Assembly (NCBI RefSeq): GCF_003121485.1
Contig: NZ_QAVX01000006.1
Location: forward strand, 1 to 64,000
Length of the DNA stretch: 64,000 bases
DNA from: Dyella sp. C11
GTDB taxonomy: Bacteria > Pseudomonadota > Gammaproteobacteria > Xanthomonadales > Rhodanobacteraceae
Direction: 5' to 3'
A model generated the notes under the pieces. The model was not told where the DNA came from. It did not search any database and saw only the letters and a program-made list of their open reading frames with translations. The translations under genes were made by a program, and so were the position numbers. This document shows, piece after piece, positions 37,560 to 45,653 of this stretch; within the stretch, counting starts at the first letter, position 1; every line of letters begins with the position of its first letter.

Positions 37560-37606
37560 GCAGGGTCGTCCCCGCAAGAAACACATGCATGCGGGGCCGT
37601 CCCCGC
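37560..37606 (-). promoter_or_regulatory. Guanidine-II (mini-ykkC) riboswitch
   Basis: On the minus strand two hairpins occur in tandem: GCGGGGACGGCCCCGC (37606-37591, loop ACGG) and GCGGGGACGACCCTGC (37575-37560, loop ACGA). Both loops match the invariant ACGR of the guanidine-II class, the stems are fully paired (one G-T), and the linker is 15 bases. The second hairpin ends 22 bases before the gdx ATG, beside its AGAGGAG ribosome site, so control is likely at translation initiation: guanidine binding joins the loops and frees the site. Confidence 0.93.
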
Positions 37607-37665
37607 AGACCGGCCCCATTGCAGGGCCAGTCACACCATTCTACGGATGCCGCCTGAACGACCTG

Positions 37666-37953
37666 TCAGGACGTGATCTTGCTGCCCAGCTCCCGCGCTT
37701 CGCGGCGCGCACGCGCCGAATGCACGATGCCGTACACGCCAATGACGATCCATGCCACCTGCATGAAGAACGCCGGCCAGTTCATCGCCACGCCAAACAC
37801 CAGCGACAACACCACGCCCAGCGCGCCCAGCACATTCATCAGCTGATACAGCAGTCCGTTGCCGTGCAGCTTGTGGGCCTGCAACAGCAGGAACGCCAGC
37901 AGTACCAGCACCACGCCGATATAGCCCGCCCAGTCATGCCATAGGAACGTCAT
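37666..37953 (-). CDS. Small membrane protein (CBU_0592-like)
   Basis: A 95-residue protein with about three hydrophobic helices (GYIGVVLVLLAFLLLQ, LLYQLMNVLGALGVVLSLVF, FFMQVAWIVIGVYGIV). The pattern AGYIGVVLVLLAFLL...LMNVLGALGVV resembles the CBU_0592 family, which has no known function. Its start overlaps the rlmB stop, so it is co-transcribed downstream of rlmB. No charged or cysteine motif suggests an activity. It ends with a basic tail. Confidence 0.75.
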   Translation of the reverse strand: MTFLWHDWAGYIGVVLVLLAFLLLQAHKLHGNGLLYQLMNVLGALGVVLSLVFGVAMNWPAFFMQVAWIVIGVYGIVHSARARREARELGSKITS

Positions 37954-38696
37954 CGCTTCTCACTCCTTTGCCGCAATGCCTCGAACAGCACGATGCCCGT
38001 CGCGACGGACACGTTCAGACTTTCCATGACGCCCGGCATCGGGATCTTGGCCACGAAATCGCAGGTTTCACGCGTCAGTCGACGCATGCCCTCGCCTTCG
38101 CTGCCCAGCACCAGGGCTACTGGTCCGCGCATGTCGATGGAGTAAAGCGAAGTGTCCGTATCGCCGGCCAGGCCGGTAATCCACACGCCCGCATCCTTCA
38201 GCGTGCGCAAGGCACGTGCGAGATTGGTTGCAGCAATCAGCGGCACGCGGTCCGCCCCGCCGGCCGACGCGCGACGCACCACCGGCGTCAGGCCCACGGC
38301 GCGGTCCTTGGGCACGATGACCATGGTGACCTTGGCTGCCGCCGAACTGCGCAGGCAGGCGCCAAGGTTGTGCGGATCGGTAACGCCATCGAGCACCAAT
38401 ACCAGCGCATCCTGGCCGGCCTCGTTGAGCAGGCGTTCGATGTCGTTTTCCGAACCCATCGGCGGCGCTTCATAGCGCGCGACCACGCCCTGATGCCTGG
38501 CTTCGCCGGACACGCGATCCAGTTGCTCGCGCGGGCGGTGGTGTACGGGAATGTTCAAGGCCTTGGCGCGCTCGGCCAGCTCATGCACGCGCGCATTGCG
38601 CTGGCCGTTTTCGACCAGCACTTCGCGCACGCGCGTGGCGTCGTTGCTCAGGGCGCCTTCAACCGGGTTGATCCCGACGATCCAACTGTCACTCAT
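37950..38696 (-). CDS. rlmB: 23S rRNA (guanosine-2'-O)-methyltransferase RlmB
   Basis: A 248-residue SpoU/TrmH-family enzyme that methylates G2251 in 23S rRNA. The N-terminal substrate-binding domain starts IVGINPVEGAL. The knotted catalytic domain has the three SpoU motifs: VLDGVTDPHNLGACLRSSAA (motif 1), ALVLGSEGEGM (motif 2) and IPMPGVMESLNVSVATGIVL (motif 3). Overlaps rnr by four bases, the usual rnr-rlmB order. Confidence 0.95.
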   Translation of the reverse strand: MSDSWIVGINPVEGALSNDATRVREVLVENGQRNARVHELAERAKALNIPVHHRPREQLDRVSGEARHQGVVARYEAPPMGSENDIERLLNEAGQDALVLVLDGVTDPHNLGACLRSSAAAKVTMVIVPKDRAVGLTPVVRRASAGGADRVPLIAATNLARALRTLKDAGVWITGLAGDTDTSLYSIDMRGPVALVLGSEGEGMRRLTRETCDFVAKIPMPGVMESLNVSVATGIVLFEALRQRSEKR

Positions 38697-41323
38697 TTCT
38701 TGCCCTTGTTCTTTCCAGCTTTCTTGATCTTTGCGCCAGCAGCTTTGTCTGCCGCCTTCTTCTTGCCCTTGGCGACATCCTTCACCTTGGCCAGTGCGCC
38801 CTTCGCCGCCGCCTTGGCCTTGGAGAACGGACTGGCGACCATCGGCTTGTCCTGCGCTACCGCCTTGCGCCCCACGGGTGGCAGCGGCGGCAGGGACAGC
38901 GAGGGGGCAGCATTATCGCGCTCCGCAGGCCGTTCCGCTTGCCTGGTGCGTTCCTTGTTGCCCTTGGGCAGCGAGTAACGTTCGCCAGCGGCTGCGTAGT
39001 CGTAGCGCCGTTCGCTGCGCGGCGGGGTGAACCCCTCCTTGCGCGGCGACACCAGGCGGAAGTCGATCTTGCGGTCTTCCAGGCTCGCGCGAAGCACCTG
39101 GATGCGCACGTGATCGCCAAGGCGGAACTGCATGCCGCTGCGCTCGCCCTTCAACAGGTGGCGCACCGGGTCGAAGTGGTAGTAGTCGTTGGACAACTGG
39201 CTGATGTGCACCAGCCCCGACACCTTCGACTCGTTCAATTCAACGAACAGGCCGAAGGAAGTGACGCCGGTCACCGTGCCTTCGAATTCGCTGCCCACGT
39301 GCTTGGACATCCACGCGCACTTGAACCGCTCGTCCACGTCGCGCTCTGCCTCTTCCGCACGACGCTCGCGCTGCGAGCAATGCACCGCCATCGCGGCCAT
39401 TTCGGTGGGCGTATAGCTATACGCCGATGGCTTGCCGCCACCGATGGCGTAGCGAATCGCGCGATGCACCAGCAGATCCGGATAGCGACGGATCGGCGAG
39501 GTGAAGTGCGCGTACGCTTCCAGCGCCAGACCGAAGTGGCCGCGATTGTCGGGCTGATAGGCCGCCATGCTCTGCGAACGCAGCAGCACCGACTGCACCA
39601 GCTCGCGTTCGGGCCGGTCGTGCACCAGGCGCAGGATGTCGGCGTAATCGCCGGGTGTCACTTCCTCCACCGGCGGCATGCGCAGCTTGAACTCGCGCAG
39701 GAACTGCTGGAGGTCTTCGTACTTCTCGGCCGGCGGCGGCTCGTGCGCGCGGAACAGGGCCGGAATCTTTTTCTTTTCCAGGAACAAGGCCGCCTGCACG
39801 TTGGCGGCAATCATGCATTCCTCGATCAGCTTGTGCGCATCGTTGCGTTCGGTGGCGCCTGCGGACTCCACTTCGCCACGCTGGTCGAGGCGGAACTTCA
39901 CTTCCGGCGTCTCGAAATCGATGGCGCCGCGACGCTTGCGCTGCGCGGCCATCAACTTGTACAGGCCATGCAGGTGTTCCAGCTGCGGCAGCACGTCAGC
40001 CACCTGATGCCTGGCGTCGGGGTCGTTGAGACCAACGACCTGCCACACGAGGTCATACGTAAGGCGCGCATGCGAGCGCATCACGGCGTTGTAGAACTTG
40101 GAGCGCGTGACTTCGCCCTCCGCGTTCACCGTCATGTCGCACACCATGCACAAACGTTCGACCTTGGGGTTCAGCGAACAGATGCCGTTGGACAGCGTCT
40201 CCGGCAACATCGGTACCACGAAGCCCGGGAAATACGTCGACGTGCTGCGCTCGTACGCTTCCTTGTCCAGCGCCGAGCCGACCTTTACGTAGTGCGACAC
40301 GTCAGCGATGGCGACCACCAGGCGATAACCGCCACCGCGCTTGGGTTCGGCATAGACCGCATCGTCGAAATCGCGCGCATCGGCGCCGTCGATGGTCACC
40401 AGCGGCAGCGAACGCAGGTCCACCCTGCCCTCGCGCTCGGCGGCCGTCACCTGCGGTTCCACCTGCGCGGCGTCGCGCATCACCGCGGCCGGCCACTCAT
40501 GCGGCAGGTCGTGGCTGGCAATGGCCATTTCCACCAGCAACGACGGCTGCAGGCGTTCGCCCAATACCGCGCGAATAGCGCCCATCGGGCCACGGTGCGC
40601 GGTCGGCGGATCGGTGATCTCGGCCACCACGATCTGGCCGGAACGGGCGTCCATGGTCTGGCCGGGCACGATCATCACGTCCTGGTGCACGCGGCGATCG
40701 TCCGGCGCCACCAGGGTGACGCCGTTCTCGATCACCACGCGACCCACCAGTCGCGGCGAACGGCGCTGCAGCACTTCGACAATCGCGCCCTGCTTGCGGC
40801 CGCGACGATCGATGCCGACCACGCTGGCAAGCACGCGATCGCCATGCAATACGGTGCGCATCTGCTGCGGCGAGAGATAGAGATCGTCGCCGCCGCCATC
40901 GGGGCGCAGGAAGCCGTATCCCTCGGCGTTGGCCAGCACCACGCCCTGGATCAGGTCCAGCTTGTTCGCCGGCGCATAGCCGCCTCGGCGCCCCAACAAC
41001 AGCTGGCCGTCGCGCACCATCGCGCCCAGGCGCTTGCGCAGTGCATTGAGTTCGTATTCGTCGAACAGGGACAGCGACTCGGCGATGCGCGCCTCGGTGA
41101 GCAGTTCGCCGCGTTCTTCCAGCAGGGCGAGAATGGCCTCACGGCTGGGAATGGGTCGCTCATACCGCTGCGCCTCGCGCTCGGCATGCGGGTCGTCCAC
41201 CGTGCCCACGGGTGCACGAGAGGGATCGACCGCCGATCGCTTAAGCCGGGCGTCGCCCTTCTTCGGCGGCTTGGGGCCCCGCTTGGCTTCCTGCTGATGG
41301 CGCGGTTCTTTTTTCTTGCTCAC
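38693..41323 (-). CDS. rnr: Ribonuclease R
   Basis: An 876-residue processive 3'-5' exoribonuclease of the RNB family. In order: a Lys/Arg-rich start (KKKEPRHQQEAKRGPKPPKK), a winged-helix segment (LLTEARIAESLSLFDEYELNALRKRL), two cold-shock domains, the RNB catalytic domain with the acidic site ADARDFDDAVY, an S1 domain (VGSEFEGTVTGVTSFGLFVEL), and a Lys-rich tail of about 35 residues. The GTG at 41323 is preferred. A longer frame reaches an upstream start at 41407, but that extension runs into the tRNA-Leu promoter. Forms an operon with rlmB and the small membrane protein gene. Confidence 0.92.
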   Translation of the reverse strand: MSKKKEPRHQQEAKRGPKPPKKGDARLKRSAVDPSRAPVGTVDDPHAEREAQRYERPIPSREAILALLEERGELLTEARIAESLSLFDEYELNALRKRLGAMVRDGQLLLGRRGGYAPANKLDLIQGVVLANAEGYGFLRPDGGGDDLYLSPQQMRTVLHGDRVLASVVGIDRRGRKQGAIVEVLQRRSPRLVGRVVIENGVTLVAPDDRRVHQDVMIVPGQTMDARSGQIVVAEITDPPTAHRGPMGAIRAVLGERLQPSLLVEMAIASHDLPHEWPAAVMRDAAQVEPQVTAAEREGRVDLRSLPLVTIDGADARDFDDAVYAEPKRGGGYRLVVAIADVSHYVKVGSALDKEAYERSTSTYFPGFVVPMLPETLSNGICSLNPKVERLCMVCDMTVNAEGEVTRSKFYNAVMRSHARLTYDLVWQVVGLNDPDARHQVADVLPQLEHLHGLYKLMAAQRKRRGAIDFETPEVKFRLDQRGEVESAGATERNDAHKLIEECMIAANVQAALFLEKKKIPALFRAHEPPPAEKYEDLQQFLREFKLRMPPVEEVTPGDYADILRLVHDRPERELVQSVLLRSQSMAAYQPDNRGHFGLALEAYAHFTSPIRRYPDLLVHRAIRYAIGGGKPSAYSYTPTEMAAMAVHCSQRERRAEEAERDVDERFKCAWMSKHVGSEFEGTVTGVTSFGLFVELNESKVSGLVHISQLSNDYYHFDPVRHLLKGERSGMQFRLGDHVRIQVLRASLEDRKIDFRLVSPRKEGFTPPRSERRYDYAAAGERYSLPKGNKERTRQAERPAERDNAAPSLSLPPLPPVGRKAVAQDKPMVASPFSKAKAAAKGALAKVKDVAKGKKKAADKAAGAKIKKAGKNKGKK

Positions 41324-41400
41324 ATCCTTGCCTTTTCTTGGTTTTATGGGGCATCCGGATCGGAGGAGACGAGATCCGGAATAAATTTTGTGAAGAATAG

Positions 41401-41429
41401 TTGACAACCTACCAACACATGCCTAATCT
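41401..41429 (+). promoter_or_regulatory. Sigma-70 promoter of tRNA-Leu
   Basis: TTGACA (41401-41406), a 17-base spacer and TAATCT (41424-41429), with a GC-rich discriminator just after, about 40 bases before the tRNA. This is the strongest promoter seen in the window. Confidence 0.8.
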
Positions 41430-41468
41430 ACGCGGCTCACGCAGACCACTTAGCGAAGCGTGACACCT

Positions 41469-41553
<85 letters not shown>

Positions 41554-41563
41554 ATTATAGAAG

Positions 41564-41588
41564 AAGCCCGCAGCGATGCGGGCTTTTT
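41564..41588 (+). terminator. Intrinsic terminator of tRNA-Leu
   Basis: GCCCGCA, a GCGA loop and TGCGGGC form a seven-pair stem followed by TTTTT, starting ten bases after the tRNA. Confidence 0.9.
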
Positions 41589-41633
41589 CGTTTCTGGCGT
41601 TTGCGCATTGGCGCGGCTTGCACCGCGCTGTTT

Positions 41634-43184
41634 TCATCCAGCAACGCGCAATGCATTGAGCCCGCCAGCCAACGAATACACCTGGGGCACGCCCTCGTCG
41701 CGTAACAGCCGCGCCGCATGGCCACTGCGACGCCCGCTGGCGCACACCAGCAACCAACGCCCTTCCTGTAGTTCGTCCGCCCGCTGCACCACTTGCGCGG
41801 AAGGCACGTGCATCGCTCCCGCGAGCGGCAGTGGATCGCAAGCCAGTTCTTCAGCCTCGCGTATGTCGATCAGCTGGAAGCCGGCAACCACCGCATCGTC
41901 CAGTCGATCGAAGACGAGGTCGATGTCGTCCTCGCCGCTGAGCCGATCAAGCGCGCGTCGCGCCACCTCGACGCAACCACCGTGCACCTCGCAGCCTTGC
42001 GTCGCGTCGATCGCCAGGTGCTGGACGGAAAGATCGATCAGGTTCACCAGCGACAACGCGCCCGCACGCGGCTGCGGCAAGCCAAGCAGATACTTCAGCG
42101 CTTCCGTGGCCTGCATGGCGCCCAGCACGCCGGGTACCGGCCCCAGCACGCCAGAAAGTGCACAGCTGCCCACGGATTCGGGCGACGGTTCCTGCGGCCA
42201 CAGGCAACGCAGGCATGGCGTGCCCGGCCTGGCCGCCACGAACTGCATCTGCCCTTCGTATTGATAGATGCTGGCAAGGATGAGCGGCGTGCTGCTGAGC
42301 ACGGACGCGTCGCTGCTGAGGTAACGGCTGCGCATGTCGTCCGTGCATTCGACCACCAGGTCGAACTGGCGAAACACGTCGACGGCATCGCGGGCAGTCA
42401 GCGGTTGCTTCCAGACCTGCACATTCACTGCCGGGTTGAGCGCGGCTACGCGACGCGCTGCAAGTTCGGCCTTGTATTCGCCGATGTCGCGTGCGTCGTA
42501 CATGACCTGGCGATGCAGGTTGCTGGCGTCGAGCCGGTCGCCATCGACGATGCCGAGCGTGCCGATACCCGCACCGGCGAGATAGCTGATCACCGGGCAA
42601 CCCAGGCCGCCGGCACCAATCACCAGCACACGCGAGGCCGCCAGTTTCGCCTGGCCTGCTTCGCCCACTTCGCGAAGGCGGATCTGTCTCGAATAGTCGG
42701 GCACGAACGGCGCGGCGTGATCGTGATGATGATGGTCGTGACCTTCGTGCTCGTGTTCGCGATACACATGCGTGCACGCCACCCAGTCCGATTCACCGGT
42801 GACGTAGTGTTCCTTCTTCCAGATCGGCAGGCGATGCTTGATCTCGTCGATGATGTATCGGCACGCGCGAAAGGCTTCGTCGCGGTGGGGCGCTGAAGCG
42901 CCGACCCACACCGCCATGTCGCCAATCTTCAGATCGCCGGTGCGGTGGACACAGCGCGCATCGCTCACGCCATAGCGCGCCATGGCCTCGGCAACAATGC
43001 GCTCGCCTTCCGCCACGGCGAGATCCGCATAGGCCTCGTAGGAAAGGCCATCCACTTCTTTCCCTTCGTTGCTGTTGCGCACCCAGCCTTCGAACGCGCA
43101 ATACCCGCCACTTTGCGGATGACGGAGCTGATCGCGCTGACGTGCGATATCGACCTCAACGCTGGAAAGTTCGAAACGGCTCAT
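41634..43184 (-). CDS. MoaE-MoeB-rhodanese triple fusion
   Basis: A 516-residue protein combining three molybdopterin steps. Residues 1-145 are MoaE, the large subunit of molybdopterin synthase, with the active-site lysine region IDEIKHRLPIWKKEH. Residues 144-157 are a His-rich linker (EHEHEGHDHHHHDH). Residues about 163-410 are MoeB/ThiF adenylyltransferase: GAGGLG at 190-195, zinc cysteines C324 and C327, and C341 in the SCALSG loop. The second zinc pair is C398 with H401 instead of Cys (GCEVHGG). Residues about 420-516 are a rhodanese with active C481 (CASGRRS). MoaD, which it would adenylate and sulfurate, is encoded just upstream with an ATGA overlap. Confidence 0.92.
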   Translation of the reverse strand: MSRFELSSVEVDIARQRDQLRHPQSGGYCAFEGWVRNSNEGKEVDGLSYEAYADLAVAEGERIVAEAMARYGVSDARCVHRTGDLKIGDMAVWVGASAPHRDEAFRACRYIIDEIKHRLPIWKKEHYVTGESDWVACTHVYREHEHEGHDHHHHDHAAPFVPDYSRQIRLREVGEAGQAKLAASRVLVIGAGGLGCPVISYLAGAGIGTLGIVDGDRLDASNLHRQVMYDARDIGEYKAELAARRVAALNPAVNVQVWKQPLTARDAVDVFRQFDLVVECTDDMRSRYLSSDASVLSSTPLILASIYQYEGQMQFVAARPGTPCLRCLWPQEPSPESVGSCALSGVLGPVPGVLGAMQATEALKYLLGLPQPRAGALSLVNLIDLSVQHLAIDATQGCEVHGGCVEVARRALDRLSGEDDIDLVFDRLDDAVVAGFQLIDIREAEELACDPLPLAGAMHVPSAQVVQRADELQEGRWLLVCASGRRSGHAARLLRDEGVPQVYSLAGGLNALRVAG

Positions 43185-43423
43185 CCGCCTGCCACCGGTG
43201 GAATGAAAACGATGGTGTCACCTTCGCGCAGTGGACGATCCCAGCTGCTGAATTCGGCATTCACGGCCACCTTCAACGCGTCGGCCACCAACGAGAAGCC
43301 GCGGCGGACGCGCAATTCATCGTAAAGACCGCGCAGCGACGTAGCATCAGTGGTCACCTGTTCACCATTGACGCCGGCCTGCTCACGCAATTGCGCGTAG
43401 TACTGAAGGTTCACCACGGTCAT
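43181..43423 (-). CDS. moaD: Molybdopterin synthase sulfur carrier MoaD
   Basis: An 80-residue ubiquitin-like protein ending in the required Gly-Gly (IVFIPPVAGG), the site of thiocarboxylation. It starts MTVVNLQYYAQLREQAG, the usual MoaD beta1-helix. The start at 43423 overlaps the mobA stop and its own stop overlaps the MoaE fusion start. It delivers sulfur to cyclic pyranopterin monophosphate after activation by the adjacent MoeB domain. Confidence 0.95.
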   Translation of the reverse strand: MTVVNLQYYAQLREQAGVNGEQVTTDATSLRGLYDELRVRRGFSLVADALKVAVNAEFSSWDRPLREGDTIVFIPPVAGG

Positions 43424-44019
43424 GCCATCGACTCCAGCCGTTGCTGCATCGCGTCCCGCTCCTCGGGTGTGTTGACGTTGTCCAGCGCATCTCCCGCCGC
43501 GGGCAACAGTTTCGCGTTCGATTGGATCAACGCCTTGCGCGGGCAATAGCTGCCATCGACGTACCTTTGGTGCAGCAGCGCATGGCTGGCCGGCTCCCAG
43601 ATGGCGCAAAGCGGTTCGGGCAAGCCGTCGTGGTTGCTGGCGAAAGCCGTGGCGGTCGCCCGTGGATCGCGCGCGTCGATCAAGTGGTGAAGCGTGTCCC
43701 GGTCGAGCAAGGGCAGATCGCAGGCGATCACCAGCCATGCCGCATCGGGAAAACGATCCTGCGCCGAGAGAATGCCAGCGACGGGGCCGATGGCATCGTA
43801 GCTATCCACGATCTGCGGAAGACCGGCGCGCAGCGGGTCGGCGCTCTGGCTGTCGCGCACGGATACGAATGCGCGTTCGGTGACCGCTTCCAGCAAGCGC
43901 CATGCCCGCAGCAGCTGAGGCTCGCCGCGATAGGCCAGCGCCGCCTTGTCCTGCCGCATGCGTTGACTGGCACCGCCACTCAGCAACAATCCATACAAGG
44001 GAGCCACGGTGTTGCTCAT
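43420..44019 (-). CDS. mobA: Molybdenum cofactor nucleotidyltransferase MobA
   Basis: A 199-residue nucleotidyltransferase. The signature LLLSGGASQRMRQDKAAL at residues 11-28 has the GxxxRMxxDK loop for nucleotide and metal; ACDLPLLDRDTL supplies a metal-binding Asp. The context (formate dehydrogenase needs the bis-MGD cofactor) favours MobA, GTP-specific, over the CTP-specific MocA. It overlaps moaC and moaD by a few bases each, so all three are translated together. Confidence 0.85.
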   Translation of the reverse strand: MSNTVAPLYGLLLSGGASQRMRQDKAALAYRGEPQLLRAWRLLEAVTERAFVSVRDSQSADPLRAGLPQIVDSYDAIGPVAGILSAQDRFPDAAWLVIACDLPLLDRDTLHHLIDARDPRATATAFASNHDGLPEPLCAIWEPASHALLHQRYVDGSYCPRKALIQSNAKLLPAAGDALDNVNTPEERDAMQQRLESMA

Positions 44020-44510
44020 GCGGCCTCCGTGGCATCGAAGTCGTGCTTGCCGCCCGACTTGGCGAGCAGGCGGATCTCGCCGATCACGATGTCGTGCGAC
44101 ATCGCCTTGCACATGTCGTAGATGGTGAGAGCCGCCACGCTGGCGCCGGTAAGCGCTTCCATTTCCACGCCGGTGCGTCCACTGCACGACACGGTGCAAT
44201 CGATGAATGCGTCCACGCCTTCCATCCGAATGGCGATATCGCACTTGTCGATGGCCAGGGGATGGCAAAGCGGAATCAATTGCGACGTGGCCTTGGCGCC
44301 CATGACACCGGCAATGTGCGCCACCGTCAGCACGGCACCCTTGGGAGTGACATAGCCGGCTTCATGAAGACGTTGCGCAACGTCGACCGGAAACGTCACC
44401 CGGGCGCGTGCACGTGCCGTGCGGCGGGTTTCCGCCTTGGCGCCCACATCGACCATGCGTGGTTGCTGCTGGTCGTCGACGTGGGAAAGCTGGGTGGGGT
44501 GAGCGGTCAC
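44016..44510 (-). CDS. moaC: Cyclic pyranopterin monophosphate synthase MoaC
   Basis: A 164-residue enzyme forming cPMP from the MoaA product. Family sequence is clear: LSHVDDQQQPRMVDVGAKAETRR, LIPLCHPLAID and VEMEALTGASVAALTIYDMCKA, with catalytic Lys in LAKSGGK. The GTG at 44510 is chosen because GGAG lies six bases upstream; the longer frame to a TTG at 44534 has none. It follows moaA after a 95-base gap that shows no riboswitch I can recognise. Confidence 0.94.
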   Translation of the reverse strand: MTAHPTQLSHVDDQQQPRMVDVGAKAETRRTARARARVTFPVDVAQRLHEAGYVTPKGAVLTVAHIAGVMGAKATSQLIPLCHPLAIDKCDIAIRMEGVDAFIDCTVSCSGRTGVEMEALTGASVAALTIYDMCKAMSHDIVIGEIRLLAKSGGKHDFDATEAA

Positions 44511-44605
44511 GAAAAACTCCGGAACGTCGGTCAAGGGGATTATCAGCCTGTGGCGGGCCTGGAGAATTAAGAAACCGTCTACGGCGCTGCCGCGGCCTGC
44601 CGGAT

Positions 44606-45652
44606 TCAGCCACCGATGTAATGCATCTCGATCTTGCGTGGCGCCTTGCCATGGTGCTCGGCCCGTTCCTCGCTGTAGCGGTCGTGGCGTTTCAGCCAGA
44701 CCTCGCGCAGGCGGCGGACCAGCATCTCGTCGCCGGCACCGTTGCGCAGCAAGGCACGCAGGTCGGTGCCCTGGGTGGCGAACAGGCAGGTATAAAGCAT
44801 GCCTTCGGAGGACAGCCGCGCCCGCGTGCAGCCGCCGCAGAACGGCTGGCTGATGGACGAGATCATGCCGATTTCGCCGGCGCCGTCGTCGAAGCGGTAT
44901 CGCGTGGCCACCTCGCCGGCGTATTTGGCGGGCAGCGCATGCAGCGGCCAGCGCGCATGGATGCGTTGCACCAGCTCGGCCGAAGGCACGACCGATTCGC
45001 GGTGCCAGTCGTTGCGATTGCCCACGTCCATGTATTCGATGAAGCGCACCACCGTGCCCGTGCCGCGAAAACGTTCGACCAGGTCGATCACCGTGTGATC
45101 GTTCACGCCGCGCTGCACGACAGTGTTGAGTTTCACGCCATGGGGAAAACCGGCAGCCCGCGCTGCATCGATGCCGGCCAGCACGTCATCGAGTGCACCG
45201 CGACCACCGCTCATGCGATGGAACAGCGCGGGGTCCAGCGTGTCCAGGCTGACGGTGACGCGATCAAGGCCCGCATCACGTAGAGCGTCGGCATGACGCG
45301 CCAGCAACAAACCGTTTGTGGTCAGGGCAAGATCGGTAATGCCATCCAGCCGACGCAGTCGAGCGACCAGTTCGTCCAGGTGTGGACGAAGCAACGGCTC
45401 GCCGCCCGTCAAACGCAGCTTGCTTACGCCTTGCGTCGCCGCAAGGCGACACAGGCGTTCGATCTCGTCGAAGTCCAGGCGTTCGTCGTTGCGCAAGAAG
45501 GTGAAGTGTTCGCCGTAGGTGGATTCGGGCATGCAATACGGGCAACGGAAATTGCAGCGATCCATGACCGAGATGCGCAGATCGTGCAACGGCCTGCCCA
45601 GCTGATCGATCGGCCGTGCGGTTGCCTCGTTGATGGAATCCAACACGTTCAT
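44606..45652 (-). CDS. moaA: GTP 3',8-cyclase MoaA
   Basis: A 348-residue radical SAM enzyme starting molybdopterin synthesis from GTP. The N-terminal SAM cluster is CNFRCPYC near residue 33, with LRLTGGEPLLR as the SAM-binding GGE motif. The C-terminal second cluster has CGGCTRARLSSEG and a later Cys in MLYTCLFATQG. It ends in Gly-Gly, required for MoaA activity. The ATG at 45652 is one base from the moeA stop. Confidence 0.96.
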   Translation of the reverse strand: MNVLDSINEATARPIDQLGRPLHDLRISVMDRCNFRCPYCMPESTYGEHFTFLRNDERLDFDEIERLCRLAATQGVSKLRLTGGEPLLRPHLDELVARLRRLDGITDLALTTNGLLLARHADALRDAGLDRVTVSLDTLDPALFHRMSGGRGALDDVLAGIDAARAAGFPHGVKLNTVVQRGVNDHTVIDLVERFRGTGTVVRFIEYMDVGNRNDWHRESVVPSAELVQRIHARWPLHALPAKYAGEVATRYRFDDGAGEIGMISSISQPFCGGCTRARLSSEGMLYTCLFATQGTDLRALLRNGAGDEMLVRRLREVWLKRHDRYSEERAEHHGKAPRKIEMHYIGG

Positions 45653-45653
45653 G

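Noticed and set aside
38939-41404. 821-codon plus-strand frame across rnr
   Set aside because: Opposite a clear RNase R gene; no motif, and its composition mirrors the reverse strand.
41324-41407. Longer start of RNase R (MSTILHKIYSG...)
   Set aside because: The extension overlaps the tRNA-Leu promoter and has no ribosome site; the GTG at 41323 gives the usual basic N-terminus.
44511-44605. Molybdenum-cofactor riboswitch between moaA and moaC
   Set aside because: The 95-base gap is too short and shows no recognisable aptamer core.
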